Shown here in pieces: positions 8,295-20,197 of a stretch of DNA of 64,000 bases. This DNA comes from Sphingomonas oligoaromativorans (GTDB taxonomy: Bacteria > Pseudomonadota > Alphaproteobacteria > Sphingomonadales > Sphingomonadaceae), in the NCBI RefSeq assembly GCF_011762195.1, contig NZ_JAASQK010000001.1, positions 620,001 through 684,000 on the forward strand, given 5' to 3'. The notes beneath the pieces were generated by a model, which was not told the origin of the DNA, did not search any database, and saw nothing but the letters and a program-made list of their open reading frames with translations. Each line of letters opens with the position of its first letter. The first letter of the stretch is position 1. A program made the position numbers and the translations under genes.

Positions 8295-8573
8295 TTACTT
8301 CGCCGCGTTGCTGATCGCGTCGGCCTTGTTGTCGGCCATCGACGAGACATTGTCGGCCGCGTTGTGGGCGGCGTCGGCGGCGTTGTCGAGCGCGTTCGCA
8401 ACCGCGGTGTTCGATGCGTTATCGGCAGCCGCCGAAAGCATGTCGCCCTGGTTGTCGAGCGCGGCGGAGGCGTTCTCGCCGGCATTTTCCACCGCAGCGG
8501 CCTGATCGGTCTTGTGGCATGCAGCGACGCTCATCAGTCCGGCGGCGGCAAGGACAAAGGCAAGCTTCTTCAT
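8295..8573 (-). CDS. Small alanine/asparagine-rich lipoprotein
   Basis: A 92-residue protein whose first 20 or so residues (MKKLAFVLAAAGLMSVAAC) are a lipoprotein signal with Cys19 as the lipidation site. The mature part is an Ala/Asn/Asp repeat (NAADAAHNAADN, ENASAALDN) predicted to be a long amphipathic helix, like entericidin- or Lpp-type small envelope proteins. A GGGGAGCA ribosome site supports the start at 8573, so the open frame to 8903 is not used. Function unknown. It may be stress-induced, but nothing in the sequence shows this. Confidence 0.7.
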   Translation of the reverse strand: MKKLAFVLAAAGLMSVAACHKTDQAAAVENAGENASAALDNQGDMLSAAADNASNTAVANALDNAADAAHNAADNVSSMADNKADAISNAAK

Positions 8574-8835
8574 TCGGGCTGCTCCCCAAAATACAGATAG
8601 ATAACACATCTCGCGGGCCCGGCCGCTGCCGTCCCCGGCATGACGGCATAACGCGCCCGTATCTCCGGTCAACGGTAAAAATAGATTGGCCCATTCCAGT
8701 CGTCGCATATCTTCGCGTTTGCACAAGGGGTTGCGCAACTTTGCCGAGCGTCGTGCATTGGTAAGGCTGACGGGGTTTCTGCGCGGGTTCCCGCTTCGCC
8801 TTATTTGGCCATTACGCGCGTTCGAGGTGCTTGTG

Positions 8836-11109
8836 ATGCGCGCAGGACAAGGTCTTAAAAGAGTTGCTTTGATCGGTAACTGTCCACCACGACTTTGTGG
8901 CATTGCAACATTTACGGCGGACGTTCACGCCGGCCTCCGGGCGGCCTTTCCGAATATCGATGTCGACATCTACGCCATGAACGATGGCGGCAAGCGCTAC
9001 GATTATCCGCCCGAGGTCGTCTTCTCGATCGATCAGGACGACCTCGGGGATTATGGGCGCGCCGCCCATCGCATCAACGCCAGCGGCGCCGACGTAGTTT
9101 GCGTCCAGCATGAATACGGCATCTATGGCGGGGCGGCCGGAACCTATCTGCTGAAGCTGCTCGATCGCGTGAAGGCGCCTGTCGAGGTGACGCTGCATAC
9201 CGTGCTGGAGCAGCCTTCGCCCGAACAGCGCAGCGTGATCGAGGGCCTCGTCCGGCGGGCGTCGAGGCTGGTGGTGATGGCGGAAAAGGGGCGCCAGATC
9301 CTGCGAGACGTCCATGGCGTGGCGGATGATCGCATCGCCGTCGTGCTGCATGGCGTTCCCGATCGGCCGCTGGGCGATGGAGCAAAGGAGAAGGCGCAGT
9401 TCGGGCTTTCCGGCCATTGCGTGCTGCTCACCTTCGGGCTGCTCTCGCCGAACAAGGGCATCGAGACGGTGATCCGCGCCATGCCGGCGATCGTCGCGGC
9501 GCATTCAGACACACTCTATGTCGTGCTGGGCGCGACCCATCCGCATCTCGTCGCGCGCGAGGGCGAGGCCTATCGCGAGCGGCTGATGGCGCTGGCCGAG
9601 GAACTGGGCGTCAGCGCTCATGTCCGCTTCGTCGATGGTTTCGTCGAACAGGAGCGGCTGCTCGATTATATCGCGGCGGCTGACATCTATGTGACGCCCT
9701 ATCTCAACGAGGCGCAGATCGTCTCGGGGACGCTGAGCTATGCGGTCGCCCTGGGGCGGCCTGTGGTGTCGACCCCCTATTGGCACGCAGTGGAGCTTCT
9801 GGCCGAGGGGCGGGGCCTGCTCGTCGACTTCGGCGACAGTGCAGGGTTCGCCGGGCGGATCACGAGCCTGCTCGGCGATCCCGAGGAGCGCGAGGCGATG
9901 TCTCGCCGCTGCTGGGCGAAGGGGCGGGCGATGATCTGGTCCGAGTTCGCCCGCGCCTATGTGGCGATCTTCCAGGAGGCGGTGCGGAGCGGTTCTCCGC
10001 TGCTGTTCCGTGGCGGGGAGCGCAGCATGGAGCCGGTCCCCCCGCAACTCGCTGCGATCGAGCGGCTGAGCGACGCCTGCGGCATCGTGCAGCATTCCAT
10101 CTTCTCGGTGCCCGACCGTTCGCACGGCTATTGCGTCGACGACAATTGCCGGGCGCTCATGCTGATGCACCGGTTCGGTGGGGAAGACACGGCCAGCGCC
10201 GACCGGTTGGCGCGCATTTACGCAGCCTTCGTGCAACATGCGTGGAATGGGGACCGAGGGCGGTTCCGCAACTTCATGTCCTTCGATCGAAGCTGGCTGG
10301 AGGAGGAGGGGTCCGAGGACAGTTTCGGCCGCACGCTCTGGTCGCTGGGCGTGACGGCCTCGGCCGCGCGCGGACATGAGCTGAGGCTCTGGGCCGCGCG
10401 GCTGTTCGATCAGGTCGCCCCCCACGCCCGCGCGCTCGGAAGCCCTCGCGCCTGGGCTTTCTCGATGCTGGCGGCGGATGCCATGCTGGCGACGCACCCC
10501 GGCCACGAACTGGCACTGTCCCTGCTGCGCGATCTGGGCGGGCGGTTGCAGGCCTTGCTCACCACCTCTCGACGGCCGGGCTGGGACTGGTTCGAGCCGG
10601 TGCTGGCCTATGATAACGCCCGTGTGCCCGAAGCCCTGATGCGCGCCGGCCGGCGGCTCGGCGACGAAGGGCTGAAGGCGGATGGCCTCACCACCTTGGC
10701 GTGGCTCGACCATATTCAGACCAGCGAGGAAGGGCGGTTCCGCGCCGTCGGCACCGACAGTTTCGGCCGCCGCTATGCGCTACCGTTGATGTTCGATCAG
10801 CAACCTCTCGAAGCCTGGGCGACGATCGACGCCGCGCGCATCGCGGCCGAGCTTACCGGCTTCGATCGCTGGCTGGAGACCGCGCGGCGGGCTTATGCCT
10901 GGTATCTCGGCGCGAACGATCTGGGTTTGCCGCTCGGGTCAAGTGTCGATGGTGGATGTTTCGACGGACTGATGAGTGATCGCGTCAACCTGAACCAGGG
11001 CGCGGAATCCGTGCTTTCCTTTCAATTTGCCTGTTGCGCAATGCGTGAAATGACGGAAAAGGCCGAGCAGGACAGATCTACCTTGAAGACCGGCATCGTG
11101 GCTTCCTGA
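8836..11109 (+). CDS. GT4-type glycosyltransferase fused to a C-terminal (alpha/alpha) barrel-like domain
   Basis: A 757-residue two-part protein. Residues 1 to about 385 are a GT-B fold GT4-family glycosyltransferase. It has an N-terminal Rossmann start (RVALIGNCPPRLCGIATFT), the C-terminal donor site with LTFGLLSPNKGIETVIRAM, and TPYLNEAQIVSGTLSYAVA, which carries the conserved Glu. Residues from about 395 (SMEPVPPQLAAIERLSDACG) to the end are helix-rich with repeated Trp/Asp motifs (CVDDNCRALM, GWDWFEPVLAYDNARVPEAL). This resembles the (alpha/alpha)6 toroids of glycoside hydrolases and epimerases. The ATG at 8836 is chosen over an open frame from 8686. The GH130 gene follows after about 45 nt, so the two probably act on one mannose-type glycan; this is inferred. 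Confidence 0.82.
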   Translation: MRAGQGLKRVALIGNCPPRLCGIATFTADVHAGLRAAFPNIDVDIYAMNDGGKRYDYPPEVVFSIDQDDLGDYGRAAHRINASGADVVCVQHEYGIYGGAAGTYLLKLLDRVKAPVEVTLHTVLEQPSPEQRSVIEGLVRRASRLVVMAEKGRQILRDVHGVADDRIAVVLHGVPDRPLGDGAKEKAQFGLSGHCVLLTFGLLSPNKGIETVIRAMPAIVAAHSDTLYVVLGATHPHLVAREGEAYRERLMALAEELGVSAHVRFVDGFVEQERLLDYIAAADIYVTPYLNEAQIVSGTLSYAVALGRPVVSTPYWHAVELLAEGRGLLVDFGDSAGFAGRITSLLGDPEEREAMSRRCWAKGRAMIWSEFARAYVAIFQEAVRSGSPLLFRGGERSMEPVPPQLAAIERLSDACGIVQHSIFSVPDRSHGYCVDDNCRALMLMHRFGGEDTASADRLARIYAAFVQHAWNGDRGRFRNFMSFDRSWLEEEGSEDSFGRTLWSLGVTASAARGHELRLWAARLFDQVAPHARALGSPRAWAFSMLAADAMLATHPGHELALSLLRDLGGRLQALLTTSRRPGWDWFEPVLAYDNARVPEALMRAGRRLGDEGLKADGLTTLAWLDHIQTSEEGRFRAVGTDSFGRRYALPLMFDQQPLEAWATIDAARIAAELTGFDRWLETARRAYAWYLGANDLGLPLGSSVDGGCFDGLMSDRVNLNQGAESVLSFQFACCAMREMTEKAEQDRSTLKTGIVAS

Positions 11110-11154
11110 TCGGGCAGTCGCCGCCGGGTGGGAGGCAGTTTGCTCGATTTCGTC

Positions 11155-12417
11155 ATGCACTGGCCGTTGCGTCTACAGGCGGATGCGTCGCGTGTTGTGG
11201 TTCGTCCCTTCCACATCCCGATCGACTCCAAGCGCGGCCATATCAGCCGCCCGAGGCGCATCGCGGAGGGGGTGCTGGCCATGGACGAGGCCTGCGCAGA
11301 GCGCGAGCTTGCCACGGTCTTCAAGGATTTCGAGGCGCGCCACTGGCAGACGCGCAACGTTTTCCTGACCCGTTACGCGCAGGTGGCGGGCGCCCTGCAA
11401 CTGGACGACGACGCCATCCCCGAAGTGAAGCGGCAACTCATCGGCGCCTTCTTCTGCCACGAATATAGCTATGCGGCGGCGGCGATCATGAATCCGTCGA
11501 TCGTGCGTCACCCCGATCAGAGCGGCCTGTCTCCGGGATCGTCCCGCATCGTCATGTCGCTGCGCACGGTGGGCGAGGGGCATATCAGTTCGATCGCCTT
11601 CCGCGAGGGCATCCTCTCGCCCGGCACGCGCTTCGAGCTGGCGCCCGAGCCGCCCTTCGCCACTGCCGCCGACAGCGCGGTGGAGCTGGAGAACGGAGCG
11701 ATCGAGGTGCATCGGCACAAGGACTCGACGCTCTCGGGAACGGTGATCTTTCCGATAACGGCGGCGCAGTCCAAGGGACTGGAGGATCTCCGCCTCGTCG
11801 AGTTCAACCATGAGGACGGCTCGACCGAATGGCTTGGCACCTACACCGCCTATAATGGCGAGAGCATCCGTTCCGAGCTGATCCGCACCCGCGACTTCCG
11901 CACCTTCCAGCTCGGCCCGATGGGCGGCCCCGCCGCGCGCAACAAGGGCATGGCGCTGTTCCCCCGCAAGATCGGCGGTTGGTACGTCATGGTCGGCCGG
12001 CAGGACGGCGAGAACCTCTATCTCATCCGCTCGCGTTCGCTCACCCATTGGGGCGAGGGCGAACTGCTGATGACGCCGAAATTCCCCTGGGAGATGGTGC
12101 AGATCGGCAATTGCGGATCGCCGATCGAGCTGGACGAGGGCTGGCTGCTGCTCACCCACGGAGTGGGCGCGATGCGGAAATATTCGCTGGGCGCGGTGCT
12201 GCTCGACAAGGAGAACCCGCAGAAGATCATCGGCCGCACGCCCGAGCCCCTGATCTCCGCCGCCGCAGAGGATCGCGAGGGCTATGTGCCCAACGTCGTC
12301 TACACCTGCGGCGCGCTGCGTCATGGCGACCTGTTGTTCATGCCCTATGGCGTGGCGGACAGCGCGGTGGGCTTCGCGTTCGTGCCGATCAAGGAACTGG
12401 TCGCCGCGATGGTGTGA
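11155..12417 (+). CDS. Glycoside hydrolase/phosphorylase family GH130
   Basis: A 420-residue protein of the five-bladed beta-propeller GH130 family, whose members phosphorolyse or hydrolyse beta-mannosides. Typical segments are RVVVRPFHIP at the N terminus, NPSIVRHPDQSG, GGPAARNKGMALFPRKIGGW, QIGNCGSPIELDEGWLLLTHGVG, and the C-terminal EGYVPNVVYTCGAL. Start choice is uncertain: ATG 11155 has GGAGG 20 nt upstream, while GTG 11128 and TTG 11140 are in frame. It directly follows the GT4 fusion gene, the usual pairing for this subfamily. The substrate is not determined by sequence. Confidence 0.85.
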   Translation: MHWPLRLQADASRVVVRPFHIPIDSKRGHISRPRRIAEGVLAMDEACAERELATVFKDFEARHWQTRNVFLTRYAQVAGALQLDDDAIPEVKRQLIGAFFCHEYSYAAAAIMNPSIVRHPDQSGLSPGSSRIVMSLRTVGEGHISSIAFREGILSPGTRFELAPEPPFATAADSAVELENGAIEVHRHKDSTLSGTVIFPITAAQSKGLEDLRLVEFNHEDGSTEWLGTYTAYNGESIRSELIRTRDFRTFQLGPMGGPAARNKGMALFPRKIGGWYVMVGRQDGENLYLIRSRSLTHWGEGELLMTPKFPWEMVQIGNCGSPIELDEGWLLLTHGVGAMRKYSLGAVLLDKENPQKIIGRTPEPLISAAAEDREGYVPNVVYTCGALRHGDLLFMPYGVADSAVGFAFVPIKELVAAMV

Positions 12418-12440
12418 GGCGTGGGCGCGCCGTCCGACCG

Positions 12441-12468
12441 TTGCTTTTCGGGCATACGACGTTAGATA
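12441..12468 (+). promoter_or_regulatory. Likely sigma-70 promoter of ettA
   Basis: TTGCTT at 12441-12446 is followed after 16 nt by TAGATA at 12463-12468, about 50 nt before the ettA ATG. The area is less GC-rich than its flanks. Confidence 0.45.
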
Positions 12469-12520
12469 AGCCCGGCAAATTCCGAACACTTAGAACCCCC
12501 TCAGACGAGCGAGCATCCGC

Positions 12521-14200
<1,680 letters not shown>

Positions 14201-14206
14201 TCGTGC

Positions 14207-14231
14207 GAGGGGCGGCCCGGCGTCGCCCCTC
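14207..14231. terminator. Hairpin between convergent genes
   Basis: GAGGGGCG at 14207-14214 pairs with CGCCCCTC at 14224-14231. It lies between the ettA stop and the stop of the convergent gene and could end transcription from either side. There is no clear T-run. Confidence 0.45.
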
Positions 14232-14239
14232 CGCCATCC

Positions 14240-14689
14240 TCAATAATAATCGGCCGGATCGGGCGCGGGCGCCTTGCAGGCCTTCGTCTTGCCCCGGCGG
14301 CAGGCGGCATCCTGGATGCGCCACGCCTCCATCGCATCGGCATAGGCGCGCTGCTGCCGGGCATAATGCGCATCCTGACGCGCGACCGCGCGACCATGCG
14401 CGCGCATCGCCGCGTCATAGGCATTCATGTCGGCATCATAGGCCGCGCGGTTCGCGGCATTCTGGGCATGGACGGACTGGATGCTGGCGTTGACGCCGGC
14501 ATTGGCCGAACTCGTACCCGGATCGACCCCCGGCGCGACCGAGCCCGGCGGCACCGTCTGCGAGGCGGCGGCCGAGCCGTCATTGGCCGGCTGGTGAGGA
14601 TCGGTCTGGGCGAGGGCAGGAGCCATCAGGCTCGCGGCGGCCGCGAACAGCGCGCCGCCGGAGAGCAATGCAAGTGGAACGCGGGTCAT
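14240..14689 (-). CDS. Exported hypothetical protein
   Basis: A 149-residue protein with a clear Sec signal peptide (hydrophobic segment to about residue 27, ending APALAQ). A low-complexity Ala/Gly/Ser stretch follows. Then comes a helical region with Tyr/Asp/Ala periodicity (YDADMNAYDAAMRAHGRAVA), resembling small periplasmic coiled-coil proteins, with two Cys near the C terminus that may form a disulfide. I do not recognise a named family. Similar signal-peptide plus YDADMxAY proteins are, from memory, frequent in sphingomonads. Confidence 0.75.
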   Translation of the reverse strand: MTRVPLALLSGGALFAAAASLMAPALAQTDPHQPANDGSAAASQTVPPGSVAPGVDPGTSSANAGVNASIQSVHAQNAANRAAYDADMNAYDAAMRAHGRAVARQDAHYARQQRAYADAMEAWRIQDAACRRGKTKACKAPAPDPADYY

Positions 14690-14776
14690 CGGATCATCTC
14701 CGCTATGGCAGGGCCTCGAGGGCCACGTCCGTCTATCGAACGAAATGTGCCCGGCCGCGTTCCATTCCAGTGAAAC

Positions 14777-15085
14777 TCAGCGCTTGCGGACGAATTCCGC
14801 GCGCAGCACAAGACCCTTGATCCCCTCGAAGCGGCAATCGATTTCCTGCTCGTCGCCGGTCAGCCGGATCGACTTGATGAGCGTGCCCCGCTTCAGCGTC
14901 TGGCTCGTGCCCTTGACCTTGAGATCCTTGATGAGCGTCACCTGATCGCCGTCGGCGAGCAGATTGCCCACGGCATCGCGAACCTCGATGCCGGTCGGCG
15001 CCGCGGTGGCCGCCATTTCGGCGCGGCTGACCCATTCGCCGCTGGCTTCGTCATAGATGTAATCGTCTTCGCCCTGATCGCTCAT
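14777..15085 (-). CDS. PhnA/YjdM-like protein lacking the zinc ribbon
   Basis: A 102-residue protein. Residues from about 33 to the end match the YjdM (PhnA) C-terminal SH3-like domain, including GNLLADGDQVTLIKDLKVKG and the ending EFVRKR. In the usual family the N-terminal 30 residues carry four zinc-binding cysteines. Here that part is the acidic, Cys-free MSDQGEDDYIYDEASGEWVS, so the zinc ribbon is lost or replaced. The start at 15085 is preferred to the open frame at 15154. Despite the old name, the family has no proven role in phosphonate breakdown. Confidence 0.85.
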   Translation of the reverse strand: MSDQGEDDYIYDEASGEWVSRAEMAATAAPTGIEVRDAVGNLLADGDQVTLIKDLKVKGTSQTLKRGTLIKSIRLTGDEQEIDCRFEGIKGLVLRAEFVRKR

Positions 15086-15281
15086 CGAAAGATCCCGGAG
15101 ATGGAGGAATGGTCGTGTTCCGGCGCTATAGGCATTCGCGGCCGGCAGTGCCATGGGGTGGCGAATCCCGCGCGCATTCCGTCATCGCCGCGACCCTGAA
15201 CCGAGGCTGACGGATCGGTTCAGGAAGATGCCAAGCGGGAGCCGCCATAGGACGCTCCGTCCAGATACAAGGGAGGTTCCG

Positions 15282-15602
15282 ATGTTCAGGAAGTCCGTAT
15301 TCGCCGTCGCGTTCGCGGCCGTTGGCATGATCGCCGCGATGCCGGCGGACGCGCATTATCACGATCATGGCCGCTACGATCATCGTGGCTATTATGGCCG
15401 TCATGGCCATCATGGCGGCTATTACGACCGTCGTTGCCGCAACGACGGCACGGGCGGCGCGATCATCGGCGGCGTCGCGGGCGGCCTGTTGGGCAATGCC
15501 ATCGCCGGCCATGGCGACAAGACGCTGGGCACGGTTCTCGGTGCCGGTGGCGGCGCGCTCGCGGGCAACGCCATCGCGCGCAACGGCAGCCATCGCTGCT
15601 GA
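15282..15602 (+). CDS. Glycine-zipper 2TM domain protein
   Basis: A 106-residue exported protein with a signal peptide (MFRKSVFAVAFAAVGMIAA to ADA). A His/Tyr/Gly-rich segment follows, then a glycine-zipper module (GGAIIGGVAGGLLGNAIAG and GTVLGAGGGALAGNAIA) as in Rick-17 kDa/OsmB-like outer-membrane proteins. GGGAGG lies 6 nt before the ATG. Short His-rich repeats just after the signal could bind metal. The cellular role is not known. Confidence 0.85.
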   Translation: MFRKSVFAVAFAAVGMIAAMPADAHYHDHGRYDHRGYYGRHGHHGGYYDRRCRNDGTGGAIIGGVAGGLLGNAIAGHGDKTLGTVLGAGGGALAGNAIARNGSHRC

Positions 15603-15608
15603 GCGGGA

Positions 15609-15684
15609 GAGGGGCCGGGCCACTCCTCCGGCTTCGGCCCCTCGACACGACGAACCGCCGGCGCCGCACCCGCGACGCCGGCGG
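15609..15684. terminator. Two consecutive hairpins between convergent genes
   Basis: GAGGGGCCG (15609-15617) pairs with CGGCCCCTC (15635-15643), and CCGCCGGCG (15655-15663) pairs with CGCCGGCGG (15676-15684). They sit between the glycine-zipper gene and the leuA stop. They probably form the terminators for both directions, although T-runs are short. Confidence 0.55.
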
Positions 15685-15691
15685 TGTCGTT

Positions 15692-17233
<1,542 letters not shown>

Positions 17234-17247
17234 GTCAGCCACTCCGG

Positions 17248-17402
17248 GCGCCCTGCGTCGGGCGCTGTCGTCTTCGTCTGCCCGTTCTGTCGGGCGGCGA
17301 TGAACCCCTTAGGCGGCGGCGCGGGCCTCTGCGGCCCACGCGGAAACGACGCGCCTAAGGGCGCGTAAGTCGAAGCAGCAGGAGGCGGGTGGCCGCGATC
17401 AT
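17248..17402 (-). promoter_or_regulatory. leuA attenuator region (leader RNA with alternative hairpins)
   Basis: Minus strand, 5' to 3': the leader ORF is followed by a 7-bp hairpin (plus 17349-17366, stem ACGCGCC/GGCGCGT) whose left arm lies in the last leader codons. A competing 10-bp pairing joins plus 17352-17361 with 17306-17315 (CGCCTAAGGG with CCCTTAGGCG). A last hairpin, stem GCGCCC/GGGCGC at 17248-17265, ends 2 nt before the GGAG ribosome site of leuA. The two upstream structures exclude each other. There is no U-run after the last hairpin, so control may be translational rather than by intrinsic termination. Confidence 0.75.
17355..17402 (-). CDS. leuL: leu leader peptide (15 aa)
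   Basis: Short ORF MIATTRLLLLRLTRP-like: the exact reading is Met-Ile-Ala-Ala-Thr-Arg, four Leu, Arg-Leu-Thr-Arg-Pro, stop TAG. Five of 15 residues are leucine, four in a row, immediately before the alternative hairpins. This is the design of a ribosome-stalling leader: scarce Leu-tRNA stalls the ribosome on the Leu run and changes the downstream fold. A GGGAAG site lies upstream of the ATG. It lies 120 nt upstream of leuA on the same strand. Confidence 0.8.
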   Translation of the reverse strand: MIAATRLLLLRLTRP

Positions 17403-17472
17403 GGCGCTTCCCTGACGCAGGACGGCCGGGCTGTCCAGAAATTTCTCTCTGGAAATGTCGATCGGCAGGCTT

Positions 17473-17508
17473 TTTCCTGTCGCGATGATGTTCCATCGCG
17501 ACAGGAAA
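17473..17508. repeat. Perfect 15-bp inverted repeat between yceI and leuL
   Basis: TTTCCTGTCGCGATG at 17473-17487 and CATCGCGACAGGAAA at 17494-17508 are exact reverse complements with a 6-nt loop. It starts 10 nt after the yceI stop. The T-tract is on the 5' side on both strands, so it lacks the 3' U-run of a normal terminator. It could be an RNA 3'-end stabiliser for yceI or a protein-binding site for the leu leader promoter. Confidence 0.75.
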
Positions 17509-17517
17509 TAACATCCG

Positions 17518-18147
17518 TTACGGTTGCTGCTCGAAAGCGGCGGCGATCGTCAGCTCGACGTGATCGGAGACGAGCGGCACGCCCTTGCCGAGGCCGTAGG
17601 AGCTGCGGCTGAGCGCAAGGCGGCCATCGAAGCCGATCGCCGTGCCCTTGCCCATCATGCTCTTGCCGGCGCCATGGAAGCGGGCCTGGATCGTGGCGGG
17701 ATGGGTCTGGCCGTGGAGGGTGAGATTGCCGTCGATCAGCGCCATGTTGTTCGGGCCGGGCGTGATCTTGGTCGACACGAAGGTGGCGGTCGGGAACTGG
17801 GCGGCGTCGAACCAGTCCGGCTCGACCAGTTCCTTGTTGAGCGCCGGGCTGGTGGTGAAAATCGAGGCGATCGGCACCGTGACGCTGAGCTTGGCGTCGG
17901 TCACCCGCGCCGGATTGAGGCTGAGCGTGCCCGAGACACCCGAAAAGAAGCCGCGAAACACCGAGAAGCCGAGATGATCGAGCGCGAACATCACCTGCGT
18001 ATGGTGCGGCTCGATCGCATAATTGCCGGCGACGATGCGGGCGGTGTCGGGCGCGCCCGGAGGTGCCTTGGGCATCTGGGCGGGGGCCTGTGCCGCGGCC
18101 GGTGCGACGGCGATCAGCAGGGAGAGGAGGGCAGGCGAGACACGCAT
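17518..18147 (-). CDS. YceI family periplasmic protein
   Basis: A 209-residue exported lipocalin-like protein. Signal peptide to about residue 20 (AVAPAAAQA), then the YceI beta-barrel: YAIEPHHTQVMFALDHLGFS, FFSGVSGTLSL, GNLTLHGQTHPATI and LSRSSYGLGKGVPLVSDHVEL. YceI proteins bind isoprenoid chains in the family's solved structures, and their role is unclear. It sits between ilvC and leuA on the same strand, 80 nt downstream of ilvC. There is no obvious functional link to amino acid synthesis. Confidence 0.92.
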   Translation of the reverse strand: MRVSPALLSLLIAVAPAAAQAPAQMPKAPPGAPDTARIVAGNYAIEPHHTQVMFALDHLGFSVFRGFFSGVSGTLSLNPARVTDAKLSVTVPIASIFTTSPALNKELVEPDWFDAAQFPTATFVSTKITPGPNNMALIDGNLTLHGQTHPATIQARFHGAGKSMMGKGTAIGFDGRLALSRSSYGLGKGVPLVSDHVELTIAAAFEQQP

Positions 18148-18227
18148 GATGCAACTCCGAAAGGCGGAACGGGCGCGACGCTGGCGCGCCGGCCCGTTCC
18201 TGTCAAATCGGATATGGAGACAAGGAT

Positions 18228-19340
<1,113 letters not shown>

Positions 19341-19856
19341 TCAGGCGGCCTCTCGTCCGCGGGCGATGGCGGCGACGCCGGTGCGGGCTACCTCGACGAG
19401 GCCCACTTCCCGCATCAGCTCGCAGAATTTGTCGATCTTGTCCGGGTTTCCCGTGACTTCGAAGACGAAGCTCGCAATCGTCGAGTCGACCACGCGGGCG
19501 CGATAGACCTCGGCCAGCCGCAGCGCCTCGATACGATGATCCCCCGTGCCGGCGACCTTCACCAATGCCAGCTCGCGCTCGACATAAGGTCCGAGATCGG
19601 TGAGGTCGGTCACGCGGTGGACGGGCACCAGCCGGTCGAGCTGGGCGATGATCTGGTCGATCACTTCCGGCGGGCCGTAGGTCACGATCGTGATCCGGCT
19701 GACCTTATGATCCTCGGTGATGTCCGCCACGGTGAGGCTGGAGATGTTGTAGCCGCGCGCGGTGAACATGCCCGCGATCCGCGCGAGGATGCCCGCCTCG
19801 TTATCGACGACGATCGACAGCGTATGCCGCTCGGCGGCTTCTTCCTTGATATGCAT
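19341..19856 (-). CDS. ilvN: Acetolactate synthase small (regulatory) subunit
   Basis: A 171-residue regulatory subunit that binds valine and confers feedback inhibition on IlvB. The N-terminal ACT domain starts HTLSIVVDNEAGILARIAGM and continues to about residue 85; the C-terminal domain has ELALVKVAG and VFEVTGNPDKID. The ATG at 19856 fits AAGGA 11 nt upstream. An in-frame GTG at 19865 is too close to that site. It is separated from ilvB by a small unknown ORF. Confidence 0.95.
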   Translation of the reverse strand: MHIKEEAAERHTLSIVVDNEAGILARIAGMFTARGYNISSLTVADITEDHKVSRITIVTYGPPEVIDQIIAQLDRLVPVHRVTDLTDLGPYVERELALVKVAGTGDHRIEALRLAEVYRARVVDSTIASFVFEVTGNPDKIDKFCELMREVGLVEVARTGVAAIARGREAA

Positions 19857-19861
19857 GGAAT

Positions 19862-20197
19862 TCACTGTCCTTCGGGGGCCAGCAGGACGTTGCCCACCAT
19901 GCCGAAATGCCAATAGGTCCGCCCGTCCTCGTCGGAGCGCGGGTAACAGATGTTGACCGCGGTGAAGCCGAAACCTTCCAGCAGCTTGGAGACCGTTTCT
20001 CCGGCATAGCGGGAGGATATCTTCACCTTGTCGAACTCCTCCTCGCCGATCACGGCGGGGCGATCGAGATGGACCACCCAGTCGGAGAAGGCCGGGCTCG
20101 CTTGCGCGGTCCATCCGAGCAGGTCGCTCCCGCCGCCGTTCAGGCGCGCGAAGTCGAACGGCTCGGCGACATGGATCATCAGGCGCGTGCGCGGCAT
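19862..20197 (-). CDS. Unknown protein encoded between ilvB and ilvN
   Basis: A 111-residue soluble protein (MPRTRLMIHVAEPFDFARLN, ending NVLLAPEGQ), with no signal peptide or membrane helix. Its ATG overlaps the ilvB stop by one base (TGATG), and its stop lies 6 nt before the ilvN ATG. It is therefore embedded in the operon, and translation is very likely coupled. I recognise no domain. Position suggests a role with acetolactate synthase or a housekeeping function conserved in sphingomonads, but this is inference only. Confidence 0.72.
   Translation of the reverse strand: MPRTRLMIHVAEPFDFARLNGGGSDLLGWTAQASPAFSDWVVHLDRPAVIGEEEFDKVKISSRYAGETVSKLLEGFGFTAVNICYPRSDEDGRTYWHFGMVGNVLLAPEGQ

Noticed and set aside
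8686-8835. 50-residue N-terminal extension of the GT4 protein
   Set aside because: The translation is Arg/Leu-rich without a signal or domain; the ATG at 8836 starts right at the Rossmann strand.
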